DNA of 64,000 nucleotides from Streptomyces sp. WMMC500. GTDB lineage: Bacteria > Actinomycetota > Actinomycetes > Streptomycetales > Streptomycetaceae. Made by a program: the position numbers and the translations under genes. Location: the NCBI RefSeq assembly GCF_027497195.1, contig NZ_CP114905.1, forward strand, positions 5,281,001-5,345,000, written 5' to 3'. Shown one piece after another: positions 1-10,213 of the stretch (positions within the stretch are counted from its first letter, which is position 1; the number at the start of each line of letters is the position of its first letter). The notes under the pieces were generated by a model. It saw only the letters and a list, made by a program, of their open reading frames with translations, was not told the DNA's origin and made no database searches.

Positions 1-831
1 CGCCGCATCGAGGCCGTCCGCCGCGACTTCGTCGCGAACGTCAGCCACGAGCTGAAGACCCCGGTCGGCGCGCTGTCCCTGCTCTCCGAGGCGGTCATGG
101 ACGCCGCCGACGACCCCGAGGCGGTGGAGCGGTTCGCCGGCCGGATGCAGGGCGAGGCGACGCGGCTGACCAGCCTCGTACAGGAGCTGATCGACCTCTC
201 CCGGGTGCAGAACGACGACCCGCTGGAGGACGCCGAGCCGGTACGGGTCGACGAACTGGTCGGCGAGGCCATGGAGCGGTGCCGGCAGCAGGCCGGCGCC
301 AAGCAGATAACCATCGCCAGCGGCGGCAGCGACGGACTCCACGTCTGGGGCAACCGCGGCCAGCTCGCCGCGGCCCTGGGCAACCTGGTGGAGAACGCCG
401 TGAACTACAGCCCGGCCCGTACCAGGGTCGGCATCGCGGCCCGCAAGCTGCCCGCCACGGGCGGCGACCTGATCGAGATCGCGGTCACCGACCAGGGGAT
501 CGGCATCTCCGAGAAGGACCGCGAGCGGGTCTTCGAGCGCTTCTACCGGGTCGACCCGGCGCGCTCGCGGGCCACCGGCGGGACCGGCCTCGGTCTCGCC
601 ATCGTCAAGCACGTGGCCGCCTCGCACGGCGGGGAGGTCACGGTGTGGAGCGCTGAGGGCCAGGGCTCCACCTTCACCCTGCGGCTGCCCGAGGCCGCAC
701 GTCCGAAGATCGGCCGGCCCGACACCGACCGCAGCGGAGCTCTCATCGGGCCGGAGGACCTCGACGGCGAGGACCGGCTACGGCTCGACGGGACCGACGC
801 GTCAGACACAGCTCCGGAGGTCATCCCGTGA
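1..831 (+). CDS. phoR: PhoR-type sensor histidine kinase, 5' end outside window
   Basis: This is the C-terminal 276 residues of a membrane sensor histidine kinase; the reading frame is open from base 1, so the sensor and membrane part lies upstream. The dimerisation/phosphoacceptor box reads DFVANVSHELKTP, with His the autophosphorylated residue. The N box (NLVENAVNYS), G1 (DQGIGI), F box (FERFYR) and G2 (GGTGLGLAIVKH) follow in the usual order. After about residue 235 comes an acidic, poorly conserved tail. The response regulator gene starts 88 bases downstream on the same strand. The kinase should autophosphorylate and pass phosphate to that regulator. The pairing with a PhoP-like regulator and the carD/ispD/cysS surroundings match the phosphate-starvation PhoR-PhoP locus of Streptomyces; the specific name is inference from context. 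Confidence 0.93.
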   Translation, partial: RRIEAVRRDFVANVSHELKTPVGALSLLSEAVMDAADDPEAVERFAGRMQGEATRLTSLVQELIDLSRVQNDDPLEDAEPVRVDELVGEAMERCRQQAGAKQITIASGGSDGLHVWGNRGQLAAALGNLVENAVNYSPARTRVGIAARKLPATGGDLIEIAVTDQGIGISEKDRERVFERFYRVDPARSRATGGTGLGLAIVKHVAASHGGEVTVWSAEGQGSTFTLRLPEAARPKIGRPDTDRSGALIGPEDLDGEDRLRLDGTDASDTAPEVIP

Positions 832-919
832 CCCGCGTGCCCACCGCCCGGCGCGGCGTCGTCCGTCGCCGCCCGGCTCCCCCAACCCCGTGCTGTCCAT
901 CCACCTCGGAGGTCAGAGC

Positions 920-1600
920 GTGACCCGGGTTCTCGTCGTCGAGGACGAAGAATCGTTCAGCGACGCACTGTCGTACATGCTCCGCAAGGAGGGCTTCGAG
1001 GTAGCCGTGGCCACCACGGGCCCCGAGGCGCTCGACGACTTCGACCGCAACGGCGCCGACCTGGTGCTGCTGGACCTCATGCTGCCGGGGCTGCCCGGCA
1101 CGGAGGTGTGCCGCCAGTTGCGCGGCCGGTCCAACGTTCCGGTCATCATGGTGACCGCCAAGGACAGCGAGATCGACAAGGTCGTCGGGCTGGAGATAGG
1201 AGCCGACGACTACGTGACGAAACCCTTCTCCTCCCGGGAGCTGGTCGCCCGGATCCGCGCGGTCCTGCGCCGCCGCGGCGAACCGGAGGAGGCCGAGCCG
1301 GCGGCCCTGGAGGTCGGCCCGGTGCGGATGGACGTCGACCGGCACGTCGTCACGGTCGCCGGCGACAAGGTCGACCTCCCGCTGAAGGAGTTCGACCTGC
1401 TGGAGATGCTGCTGCGCAACGCCGGCCGGGTGCTGACCCGGATGCAGCTCATCGACCGGGTCTGGGGCGCCGACTACGTCGGCGACACCAAGACCCTCGA
1501 CGTCCACGTCAAGCGGCTGCGGGCGAAGATCGAGCCGGACCCCGGCGCGCCGCGGTATCTGGTGACGGTCCGCGGCCTGGGCTACAAGTTCGAGCCGTAA
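920..1600 (+). CDS. phoP: PhoP response regulator (OmpR/winged-helix family)
   Basis: A 226-residue DNA-binding response regulator. Residues 1-115 form the receiver domain: acidic pair EDE near residues 8-10, phosphoacceptor Asp in LLDLMLPG, conserved Thr in MVTAK and Lys in VTKPFSS. Residues about 130-226 form the OmpR-type winged helix (KEFDLLEMLL, TRMQLIDRVWG, VHVKRLRAKIE, VRGLGYKF). I chose the GTG at 920 because GGAGGT lies six bases before it and the protein then starts directly with the receiver strand; an in-frame upstream start at 890 adds ten unconserved residues. It follows the kinase gene closely and is presumably co-transcribed. In Streptomyces this family activates phosphate uptake genes under starvation and restrains secondary metabolism; that role is known for the family, not shown here. 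Confidence 0.95.
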   Translation: MTRVLVVEDEESFSDALSYMLRKEGFEVAVATTGPEALDDFDRNGADLVLLDLMLPGLPGTEVCRQLRGRSNVPVIMVTAKDSEIDKVVGLEIGADDYVTKPFSSRELVARIRAVLRRRGEPEEAEPAALEVGPVRMDVDRHVVTVAGDKVDLPLKEFDLLEMLLRNAGRVLTRMQLIDRVWGADYVGDTKTLDVHVKRLRAKIEPDPGAPRYLVTVRGLGYKFEP

Positions 1601-1682
1601 CCGGCCCCGTACGGCGGAAGCGCGTGCGCGCGTGCGCCGTACGAAACGGCGCTTGCGCCGTACGGAACGGAGGGGCACCCGG

Positions 1683-1706
1683 CCCCGGCGCGCGGCAGCG
1701 CCGGGG
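1683..1706. terminator. Hairpin between phoP and convergent lipoprotein gene
   Basis: A perfect 9-bp stem (CCCCGGCGC / GCGCCGGGG) with a 6-base loop lies between the 3' ends of two convergent genes. It is the likely bidirectional terminator. No U-tract follows, as is common in this GC range. Confidence 0.6.
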
Positions 1707-1723
1707 CGCCGGGGCCCGTTCGT

Positions 1724-2482
1724 TCAGTGCTCGCTGACCGGGGTGTCCGAGGAAGCCGCCTCGTCCTCCGTGCCCGCGGTGCCGTCGGTGGCGCTCTCCG
1801 TGGCGTCCGCGTCCGGCGGCGTCGAGGCGTCGCCGGTGCCGTCCGTGCCCTCGGTGCTCTCCGTGCCCTCGGCGGCGTCCGTGCCCGTGCCCGCGTCCTC
1901 GCCGGGCTCTCCGGTCTCACCCGTCTCGCCCGGCTCGGCGTCGGGGGAGGAGGTCCCGGTCTCCACCGGGCTCGGCGACTCGGTCGCGGCCCAGGGCGCG
2001 TACTCACCCTCGTCCGCGACGACGAACGCGGAGAGCCGTACCTCGCCCTCCCCGCTGAACTCGAAGGAGAGCTTCTTCGTCGTGCCCTGCCCGGCGTCGT
2101 GCCCGTCGGGCAGCACCGCCGAGGCGTTACCCTCGCCGCCCAGCATCACCGAGCCGCCGGCCGGCACCACGACGCCGCCCTGCGCGTTCTCGCCGGACAG
2201 CTCCAGCTCCTCCCCGTTGTCCGCGAGCGTCAGCCGGTCCAGCGTCTGGTCGCGGGCGCCGCTGTTGAAGATGCGCGCGGAGACCGCGGCCGGCCCTTCG
2301 GCCTCCCGCGGGGTGATGACCACCGCGTTCTGGATCCTGATGTCGCCCGCGGTGACACGCGCGTTGTCCGGGTTGATCTTCAGGGTCTCGGCGTTGTTGC
2401 CCGCCCCGCACGCGGTCAGGGCGGCGAGCGAGAGAGCGAGGGCGGTCGCGGCGAGCGTGCCGCGTCGAATGCTGCTGCTCAC
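1724..2482 (-). CDS. Secreted lipoprotein with acidic low-complexity C-terminus
   Basis: A 252-residue lipoprotein precursor. It begins MSSSIRRGTLAATALALSLAA and has a lipobox LTAC with the lipidated Cys near residue 25. A beta-rich domain of about 130 residues follows (roughly 30-165), then an acidic Thr/Glu/Gly/Ser-rich disordered tail of about 85 residues. The globular part contains pieces such as GDIRIQNAVV, SARIFNSG and VPAGGSVMLGG, reminiscent of small periplasmic PCuAC/DUF461-type copper-handling folds. I see no obvious Met/His metal cluster, so a metal function is only a guess. It is convergent with phoP and divergent from carD. RBS-like AAGGAGAT precedes the ATG. The tail is unusual in composition but keeps the window's codon style, so it is likely genuine. 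Confidence 0.85.
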   Translation of the reverse strand: MSSSIRRGTLAATALALSLAALTACGAGNNAETLKINPDNARVTAGDIRIQNAVVITPREAEGPAAVSARIFNSGARDQTLDRLTLADNGEELELSGENAQGGVVVPAGGSVMLGGEGNASAVLPDGHDAGQGTTKKLSFEFSGEGEVRLSAFVVADEGEYAPWAATESPSPVETGTSSPDAEPGETGETGEPGEDAGTGTDAAEGTESTEGTDGTGDASTPPDADATESATDGTAGTEDEAASSDTPVSEH

Positions 2483-3039
2483 GGGGCGGCATCTCCTTGG
2501 ACGTGAAGGCCGGTTCGGCTTGGCTGCGGTGACGTTGGTGCTGGGGGGAACAGTACCGACCCCCTTCCGGGGGCACGGACCCGACCCGCCCTCTCGCGCC
2601 CCCGGCGCCGTCGCTCACGTCCGCGCGTACGGCAGTGCTAATGCCCGGCAATATCTGCGCGGGATGCGGTGTTGGAAGAAGCAGGGGAACGCCGGCGGAG
2701 GGAGAACGCGGATATCGATCACAGCCCGCGTGATCAATTCCGGGAATCCGGCCGGATTCGTGCGTGATCGGCCGAACGGAGCAGTGTGACTTCACCGGTC
2801 GACTCCGACAAATCGGGACGATCGTAGCCGTGCCGAGCCTTCCGGCGGCACGTGACCTTCGCGTTTCCGGTTTCGGGCAGAGGCCATCCCACCTGCGGAA
2901 ACCATGATTCCGGCGCGGGGCGAAGCACGTTCCAGGGTCGCTTGTCAAGCCCCGAGACGGGCCCTGACCTGCGAAAACGCCATTCAGAAGCGGCCTGTGC
3001 CGTGTTACCCTGGATAGCCACGGAAGGGGTACCTGTCAC
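2483..3039. promoter_or_regulatory. Intergenic region between lipoprotein gene and carD
   Basis: No convincing gene. It carries two divergent promoters by implication. A perfect 16-bp palindrome GAATCCGGCCGGATTC sits at 2744-2759. TTACCCT about 37 bases before the carD ATG is a plausible -10 element, and GGAAGGGG lies upstream of the carD start. Confidence 0.4.
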
Positions 3040-3522
3040 ATGACGTTCAAGGTTGGCGACACCGTGGTCTATCCCCATCACGGGGCCGCGCTGATCGAGG
3101 CCATCGAAACTCGCCAGATCAAAGGTGTGGACAAGACCTACTTGGTGCTGAAAGTCGCGCAGGGCGACTTGACGGTGCGCGTGCCGGCGGACAATGCCGA
3201 GTTCGTCGGGGTACGCGATGTGGTTGGCCAGGAAGGGTTGGAGCGGGTCTTCGAGGTGCTGCGTGCGCCGTATGCGGAGGAGCCCACCAACTGGTCCCGG
3301 CGGTACAAGGCGAACCTGGAGAAGCTCGCTTCGGGTGACGTGATCAAGGTCGCGGAGGTCGTCCGGGATCTGTGGCGCCGGGAGCGCGAGCGCGGTCTCT
3401 CCGCCGGAGAGAAGCGGATGCTCGCCAAGGCCCGCCAGATCCTGGTGAGCGAGCTGGCGCTGTGTGAGAGCACGAACGAGGACAAGGCGGAAGCGCTGCT
3501 CGACGAGGTGCTGGCGTCCTGA
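3040..3522 (+). CDS. carD: CarD-family RNA polymerase-binding regulator
   Basis: A 160-residue CarD. The N-terminal RNA-polymerase interaction (Tudor-like) domain is clear: [37 protein letters not shown]. It is followed by an all-helical C-terminal DNA-binding domain of about 95 residues containing [13 protein letters not shown] and [15 protein letters not shown]. Length and architecture match actinobacterial CarD, an essential global factor that binds the polymerase beta subunit and stabilises the open complex at rRNA and other promoters. The gene stands alone between two long intergenic regions, as expected for a stand-alone housekeeping regulator. A GGCGCC-TGAC-GGCGCC repeat just after the stop could form a small terminator hairpin. 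Confidence 0.97.
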   Translation: MTFKVGDTVVYPHHGAALIEAIETRQIKGVDKTYLVLKVAQGDLTVRVPADNAEFVGVRDVVGQEGLERVFEVLRAPYAEEPTNWSRRYKANLEKLASGDVIKVAEVVRDLWRRERERGLSAGEKRMLAKARQILVSELALCESTNEDKAEALLDEVLAS

Positions 3523-4091
3523 ACGGCGCCTGACGGCGCCTCATGTCACGTCGGCGGTGCCCCTCGGGGCGCCGTGGCCGTGACGGCTGCGGCAATCGCC
3601 CGGTCCCCCGGGTGCCGCCGTGGCTGCCCGGTGAGGTCGCCTGAGGTGCCTGTGGGCTGTGTCCGCTCGGGTGCGGCCGCTCGGCTGTGTACGGGCCGGC
3701 TCTGTGGCCGGATCTCTGCGGCGCCGGTGGTCCGGTGTCGCCGCTCGGTGCCGGTGTGTGTCGCTGTTCGGCGCCGCTGCCGGGTGCCGGCCGTCGGCTG
3801 TTCGCCGGGTGCGTGTCGTAAAGGCGCTCGCTCTCCGTCGGTCGCTGGTCTCGGTCGTCCGTCTGTCCCCGCTCGTCCTTTCATGTCCGTCCGAAGGCTG
3901 AAAGCGTCCCGGGATTCGGGGGCAGCCGTAGGCTCCCGCGCCGCGCGTGCGTATGCTCGCATGCGGCGCGCCGGGCCGACGGCTGTCCCGCTTTCATGCG
4001 GACACGCCGTGCCGGGCCCGGGTAGCTACTGCGACCATGTGCGTCACGGAAGGGGGTCGGCAGCGAGCTCCGCGGTGGGGGCACGAAGCAC
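3523..4091. other. 570-bp intergenic region, no gene recognised
   Basis: Open frames here have Arg/Pro/Cys-rich translations typical of random GC-rich frames, and I reject them as genes. The 3' part (about 3900-4090) must hold the ispDF promoter. No confident -10/-35 pair was recognised. Confidence 0.4.
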
Positions 4092-4961
4092 GTGCCCGGC
4101 ACGCTTTTGGCCATACCCATGTCGTCCAAGGACACAAACCTGAACACCGCAATGTCTCCGTCAGGCTCGTCCGACCCGCCCGCCGCGTCCGTACGGACCC
4201 GGCCCGGCCGATCGGACCCCTCCGGTCCGCGCAGATGCGCCGCGGTGATCCCCGCCGCCGGCCGCGGCGTGCGGCTCGGCCCGGGCGCGCCGAAGGCCCT
4301 GCGCGCTCTCGGCGGCACCCCGATGCTCGTGCACGCCGTACGCGCACTCGCCCGCGCCCGCGCGGTGTCCATGGTCGTCGTCGTCGGCCCGCCCGGTGAG
4401 GCGGCGCAGGTGCGCACGCTGCTCGACGACCACCTGGAGTACCTCGACTCGACCGAGGTCGCCGTCGTCCCCGGCGGCGACACCCGGCAGGACTCCGTAC
4501 GCCTCGGCCTGGCAGCCCTCCCCGACGACATCGGCATCGTGCTCGTCCACGACGCCGCCCGCCCGCTGGTCCCGGTGGACACCGTGGAGGCCGTCGCCGC
4601 CGCGGTACGGGCCGGGGCGCCCGCCGTCGTACCGGCGCTGCCCGTCACCGACACCGTCAAGCAGGTCGTGCCCGGCGGCGAGCCGGGCAGCCCGGAGCCG
4701 GTCGTCGCCACCCCCGAGCGGGCGGCGCTGCGCGCCGTGCAGACCCCGCAGGGGTTCGACCGCCGGGTGCTGACGGAGGCCCACGAGAAGGTCCCGGCCG
4801 CGGGGGAGGGCGCGACCGACGACGCGGGCATGGTGGAGCGGCTGGGCGTGGAGGTCGTGCTCGTACCCGGGCACGAGGAGGCGTTCAAGGTGACCCGGCC
4901 GCTGGACATGGTGCTGGCCGAGGCCGTACTCGCGCGCCGGAGGGCGACGGATGCCTTCTGA
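4092..4961 (+). CDS. ispD: 2-C-methyl-D-erythritol 4-phosphate cytidylyltransferase
   Basis: Catalyses CTP + MEP to CDP-ME in the non-mevalonate isoprenoid pathway. The nucleotide-binding signature [14 protein letters not shown] with PKAL is at about residues 50-70. [20 protein letters not shown] and [11 protein letters not shown] follow in the order expected for IspD. The catalytic domain covers about 48-285. The first ~48 residues are a Ser/Pro/Thr-rich extension and the true start is unclear: GTG at 4092 has a purine-rich GGTGGGGG about 11 bases upstream, while ATG at 4119 or 4152 would shorten the leader but has no visible RBS. The stop lies inside the ispF gene (11-base overlap), so the two enzymes of consecutive-but-one pathway steps are translationally coupled. 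Confidence 0.94.
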   Translation: MPGTLLAIPMSSKDTNLNTAMSPSGSSDPPAASVRTRPGRSDPSGPRRCAAVIPAAGRGVRLGPGAPKALRALGGTPMLVHAVRALARARAVSMVVVVGPPGEAAQVRTLLDDHLEYLDSTEVAVVPGGDTRQDSVRLGLAALPDDIGIVLVHDAARPLVPVDTVEAVAAAVRAGAPAVVPALPVTDTVKQVVPGGEPGSPEPVVATPERAALRAVQTPQGFDRRVLTEAHEKVPAAGEGATDDAGMVERLGVEVVLVPGHEEAFKVTRPLDMVLAEAVLARRRATDAF

Positions 4962-5481
4962 CCCGCCGCCGCCGGGTTCCGGTGCGCCCGGTGCGTACGG
5001 CGTGCTGCCGCGCGTCGGTGTCGGCACCGACGTGCACGCCTTCGCCCAGGGGCGCGAGCTGTGGTGCGCGGGGCTGCTCTGGGAGGGCGAGAGCCACGGT
5101 CTCGACGGTCACTCCGACGGCGACGTCGCCGCGCACGCCGCCTGCGACGCGCTCTTCTCCGCCGCCGGCCTCGGCGACCTCGGCGCGCACTTCGGCACCG
5201 ACCGCCCGGAGTGGTCCGGCGCCGCCGGCGTCGCGCTGCTGGGCGAGGCGGCCCGTATCGTCCGGGCGTCCGGCTTCCGCATCGGCAACGTCGCGATCCA
5301 GGTGATCGGCGTCCGGCCGAAGATCGGCAAGCGGCGCGGAGAGGCGCAGGAGGCGCTGTCCGCCGCGGCCGGGGCGCCGGTGTCGGTCTCCGGCACGACG
5401 ACCGACGGCCTCGGGCTCACCGGCCGCGGCGAGGGCCTGGCGGCGGTCGCCACCGCGCTCGTCCTGCCTTCGCCCGGGTGA
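4951..5481 (+). CDS. ispF: 2-C-methyl-D-erythritol 2,4-cyclodiphosphate synthase
   Basis: A 176-residue IspF that converts CDP-ME 2-phosphate to MEcPP with release of CMP. The metal-binding motif GTDVHAF (Asp and His ligands) is followed by [17 protein letters not shown] with the third ligand His. GDLGAHF and the C-terminal [17 protein letters not shown] complete the family signature. The first ~22 residues are a Pro/Gly leader. It overlaps the end of ispD by 11 bases, a common arrangement in actinobacteria, where some lineages fuse the two. The ORF ends before a 209-bp gap leading to cysS. Confidence 0.96.
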   Translation: MPSDPPPPGSGAPGAYGVLPRVGVGTDVHAFAQGRELWCAGLLWEGESHGLDGHSDGDVAAHAACDALFSAAGLGDLGAHFGTDRPEWSGAAGVALLGEAARIVRASGFRIGNVAIQVIGVRPKIGKRRGEAQEALSAAAGAPVSVSGTTTDGLGLTGRGEGLAAVATALVLPSPG

Positions 5482-5690
5482 CGCGGACTCCGCGCCGCCG
5501 CGCGGAAGGTCGCGTGCGCGCTGGAGAAGTCCCGTGCAGAAGTCCCGCACATGAAGTCCCCCACGCACCCGCCCAAGGGTAGGCCGCTCCACTGACAGCC
5601 GGGCACGAGCCGGGGTGCCGGGACCGGTCGCCCGGCGCCTGTGCGCGGGCTGTGGCCCTCGGGGCGTCCCGGCCCTACTACCCTTGAGGC

Positions 5691-7094
<1,404 letters not shown>

Positions 7095-7117
7095 CCGGGC
7101 GGAGCTGACAAGCGGAG

Positions 7118-7135
7118 CGGGGCGTTCGGGCCCCG
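7118..7135 (+). terminator. Short GC hairpin after cysS
   Basis: CGGGGC / GCCCCG stem with a six-base loop in the cysS-rlmB gap. It is weak as a terminator because no T-run follows, and it may only attenuate. Confidence 0.35.
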
Positions 7136-7208
7136 CGCGCCGTCCGGCGGACCGGGCGGCACACTCATGACGTAGAGAACGACGATCGCAGAAGCAGGTG
7201 GAGTCCCC

Positions 7209-8159
7209 ATGGCCGGGAACAGTCAGCGCCGAGGCCGCAGAACGGCGAGCAAGAAGGGCGCGACCAAGGGCAGCGGCGGCAAGGGCCGCCGGTCCCTCCA
7301 GGGCAAGGGCCCCACGCCGCCCGCCGAGCACCGCCCCGGGCACGCCAAGCAGCGCGCCGCCCAGGCGCGGTCGAGGAGGGCCGGAGCCCGCCCCGCGGCG
7401 CGCCGCGGCGGCAAGGGCAGCAGCGAGCTGGTCGTCGGGCGCAACTCGGTGTACGAGGCGCTGCGCGACGGCGTGCCGGCCACGACGCTGTACGTCCAGC
7501 AGTACGTCGACGGCGACGACCGCGTGCGCGCCGCCCTCCAGCTCGTCGCCGACCGCGGCGACGTCCACCTGATGGAGGCGCCGCGCCCCGAGCTGGACCG
7601 GATGACGGACGGCCTGAACCACCAGGGCCTGGTGCTCCAGGTCCCGCCGTACGAGTACGCCCACCCCGACGACCTCCTCGACGCCGCCGCCGACGACGCC
7701 GCGGACCTGCTGGCCGTCGCCCTCGACGGGGTCACCGACCCGCGGAACCTGGGCGCCGTCGTCCGCTCCGTCGCCGCCTTCGGCGGGCACGGCGTCGTCA
7801 TCCCGGAGCGCCGCGCGGCGGGGATGACGGCCGGCGCGTGGAAGTCCTCGGCGGGCACGGCGGCCCGCACCCCGGTGGCGCGGGCGACGAATCTGACCCG
7901 GGCCCTGGAGGCGTACCAGAAGGCCGGCGTGATGGTCGTCGGCCTCGCCGCCGACGGCGACACCGAGCTGCCGGATCTCGACCTGCTGGACGGCCCGGTG
8001 TGCATCGTGGTCGGCAGCGAGGGCAAGGGCCTGTCGCGGCTGGTCGGGGAGACGTGCGACGTACGCGTACGGATCCCGATGCCGGGCGGCGCGGAGTCCC
8101 TGAACGCGGGCGTCGCGGCCGGTGTGGTGCTGTACGAGGCGGCACGCAGGCGGGCGTGA
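7209..8159 (+). CDS. rlmB: 23S rRNA (guanosine-2'-O-)-methyltransferase RlmB (SpoU/TrmH family)
   Basis: A 316-residue SPOUT methyltransferase. The three SpoU motifs are all present: [17 protein letters not shown] (motif 1, with the catalytic Arg), [12 protein letters not shown] (motif 2) and [21 protein letters not shown] (motif 3, the SAM-binding knot). An N-terminal substrate-binding domain ([14 protein letters not shown] onward) precedes it. The first ~70 residues are Lys/Arg/Gly-rich and disordered, as usual for actinobacterial members, and probably contact rRNA. GGTGGAG lies upstream of the ATG at 7209. Family role: 2'-O-methylation of G2251 (E. coli numbering) in 23S rRNA; the exact target is inferred. 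Confidence 0.94.
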   Translation: MAGNSQRRGRRTASKKGATKGSGGKGRRSLQGKGPTPPAEHRPGHAKQRAAQARSRRAGARPAARRGGKGSSELVVGRNSVYEALRDGVPATTLYVQQYVDGDDRVRAALQLVADRGDVHLMEAPRPELDRMTDGLNHQGLVLQVPPYEYAHPDDLLDAAADDAADLLAVALDGVTDPRNLGAVVRSVAAFGGHGVVIPERRAAGMTAGAWKSSAGTAARTPVARATNLTRALEAYQKAGVMVVGLAADGDTELPDLDLLDGPVCIVVGSEGKGLSRLVGETCDVRVRIPMPGGAESLNAGVAAGVVLYEAARRRA

Positions 8160-8225
8160 ACACCGCACGCGACGGCGCGCGGCGAATCGGAACGAGCCCC
8201 CACGAACGGTGTGTTTGACGGGCCT

Positions 8226-8248
8226 CTGACACAAAAGGGCTGTGTCAG
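8226..8248. promoter_or_regulatory. Inverted repeat upstream of doxX-like gene
   Basis: CTGACACA and TGTGTCAG form 8-bp arms around a 7-base centre. Further GTGTC copies follow at about 8250-8280, just before the start of the membrane protein gene. Position fits an operator or the rlmB terminator. Confidence 0.35.
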
Positions 8249-8295
8249 GCGGTGTCAGCCAGTGTCCAAACGGCGTGTCACTCGGTTAGTGGAGC

Positions 8296-10098
8296 GTGGA
8301 CACCAGAACACCGCCCACCCCCACGGGTGGTAGCGCCCAGGAGCCCGAGGACACCGGCCGGCTGACGATGGTGCGGGTGCCGAGCGAGCCCACCCGGATC
8401 AGCGTCGACAACCCCAGTTTCCGGGTGCGGCTCGGGCCCTCGTCCCGCCGGGCGCTCGCCGCGGCGGGCGCGTCGGCGTACGGGGGCGGCGGGCTTGCGC
8501 CGGCCCTGGTGGGTGCGGGTGTGGGCGCGGCCGCCGGGGGCGTGGGCGCGGCTGCCGGCGCGGGGCGGCGGCGGGTGCCCGTGGTATGGACGGGGCGCGT
8601 CGACGACACCGCCGCGGGGCGGCTGTTGCAGGCCATCCCCCGGGGCGACGCCGGCCGGCAGTCGGTGCCCGGCGCCGACGCGACGTCGACGCAGCTCCTG
8701 CCCCGCATCGACGACGCGACGCAGGTGTTCCCGCCCGTCGAGGACGACGCCACCCAGCGCCTGCCCCGCATCGACGGCTCGGGCACCCCGCTCGTCCGCC
8801 CGCGCCTGCCGGGGGACGCCACGCAGGTGCTCCCGCGCGTCCCGCAGTACGCCGGTCCCTACGGGCCGGGAGCGCCCGGGGCGTACGGGCCGGGGGACGG
8901 TCCGTACGACGACGGGCGGGGCGGCGACGACACACCGCACGACCTGTACGCCGAGCCGGGCGGCCCCGACGCCGGCCCCGGCGGCGGCCGGGACGCCGGC
9001 CGCACCCGGCGCCACGGCGCCGACCCCGTGCGGCACGCCTACTACCCCGGTCGCCGGATGAACCTCGGCGTCGTCCTGCTGCCCCTGCGCATCGTCCTCG
9101 GCCTCGTCTCCCTCTACGCCGGCATGGGCAAGCTCAGCGACCCGCTCTTCTTCGACGGCGGCGAGCACGGCTCGATGCGGAGCTGGCTGGACCGGATGGA
9201 CCCGTGGTTCGTCGCCGAGCCGCTGTACGCTTTCGGGCTCGCGCACCCCGTCGGCACCGGGCTGACGGTCGCGTTCCTCCAGATCATCGTCGGCGTGCTG
9301 ACGATCTGCGGGCTCTGGCAGCGGCTCGCGGCCGCCGTCGGCGGGCTGCTCGCGCTCGGGCTGCTGGTGACGGTGGCATGGCAGACCTCGTCCGCGTACG
9401 ACGCGACGGACGCCCTGTTCCTCGCCGCCTGGTCCCCCCTCGTGATCGCCGGCGCGCCCGTCTACTCCCTCGACGCGCGCCTCGCCGGCGAGGCGTGGCG
9501 GACGCTGGGGCCGCGCTCGGAGCTCTGGGAGCTGCGCCGCCGGGTGCTGCGCCGCGGGACGGTGCTGGCCACGGTGATCGTGGGGCTCGCGCTGCTCATC
9601 GGGTCGATGCTGGGTGCCGCGGTGCGGTCGTCGACCACGGTACGGGTGCCGGGCCCCGACGAGCCGCCCGTCAACCACCTGCCGGGTACCCCGCTGCCGG
9701 CCACGCCCGGCGGCAAGGCCCGGGGCGGCGACGCGGGCTCGGCGACTCCGTCGCGGGACGGCTCCGCGGAGCCGGGCGGCGCGGCGTCCTCCCCCGGCGC
9801 GGGTGCCGCGACGGGTACGGAGGCGGGTCCGGCCACGGAGTCGGGCAGCGTGCCCCCGGAGCAGCAGCCCGCGGCTCCGCCGGCTTCGCAGCAGGCGCCG
9901 CCGCCCCCGTCCGCCGAGAACCCGCCGCCGCCCTCCGACACCGGGTCCGGCACGGACCCGGGGGCGGGCGCGGGCCGCGCGGAGTCGGGTGCCGACGGTG
10001 CGGGGAGCACGGGCGGCGGCGGTCCGTCGGGCGGTGGCCCGTCGGGCGAGGGCGAGAAGGAGAAGCCGCGAGGGCTGGTCGGCGGACTGCTGGGCTAG
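8296..10098 (+). CDS. DoxX-family membrane protein with long disordered N- and C-termini
   Basis: A 600-residue protein. The central DoxX-like domain (about residues 255-425) has four hydrophobic helices: LGVVLLPLRIVLGLVSLYAG, the segment around VGTGLTVAFLQIIVGVLTI, a Gly/Leu-rich helix, and TVLATVIVGLALLIGSML near 430. The first ~250 residues are Pro/Gly-rich and disordered; in them the motif DATQ-x-LPR or a close variant recurs several times (about residues 130-185). The last ~130 residues are a Ser/Pro/Gly/Glu-rich tail. DoxX proteins are small quinone-interacting or redox membrane proteins; the reaction here is unknown. The Thr-Gln repeats resemble Ser/Thr-kinase/FHA target repeats seen in other Streptomyces membrane proteins (inference). 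The GTG start has GGAG unusually close (one base), so the start is only moderately certain. Confidence 0.82.
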   Translation: MDTRTPPTPTGGSAQEPEDTGRLTMVRVPSEPTRISVDNPSFRVRLGPSSRRALAAAGASAYGGGGLAPALVGAGVGAAAGGVGAAAGAGRRRVPVVWTGRVDDTAAGRLLQAIPRGDAGRQSVPGADATSTQLLPRIDDATQVFPPVEDDATQRLPRIDGSGTPLVRPRLPGDATQVLPRVPQYAGPYGPGAPGAYGPGDGPYDDGRGGDDTPHDLYAEPGGPDAGPGGGRDAGRTRRHGADPVRHAYYPGRRMNLGVVLLPLRIVLGLVSLYAGMGKLSDPLFFDGGEHGSMRSWLDRMDPWFVAEPLYAFGLAHPVGTGLTVAFLQIIVGVLTICGLWQRLAAAVGGLLALGLLVTVAWQTSSAYDATDALFLAAWSPLVIAGAPVYSLDARLAGEAWRTLGPRSELWELRRRVLRRGTVLATVIVGLALLIGSMLGAAVRSSTTVRVPGPDEPPVNHLPGTPLPATPGGKARGGDAGSATPSRDGSAEPGGAASSPGAGAATGTEAGPATESGSVPPEQQPAAPPASQQAPPPPSAENPPPPSDTGSGTDPGAGAGRAESGADGAGSTGGGGPSGGGPSGEGEKEKPRGLVGGLLG

Positions 10099-10114
10099 CC
10101 GCGGGCGGCACGGG

Positions 10115-10140
10115 CCGGGGCGCGGTGCAGGCCGCCCCGG
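10115..10140. terminator. Hairpin between convergent genes
   Basis: CCGGGGC and GCCCCGG form a 7-bp stem between the DoxX-type gene and the convergent nucleotidyltransferase gene. It is the probable shared terminator. Confidence 0.45.
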
Positions 10141-10213
10141 TCCGTACCGCGCGAGTCCCGTACGGCCCGGGCCGTACCGCCCTGGTCCGTACCGCGCCCG
10201 GTCTACCGGGGCC

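Noticed and set aside
3574..4143. 189-codon open frame between carD and ispD
   Set aside because: Translation is Arg/Pro/Cys-rich noise, without an RBS, and it overlaps the ispD start.
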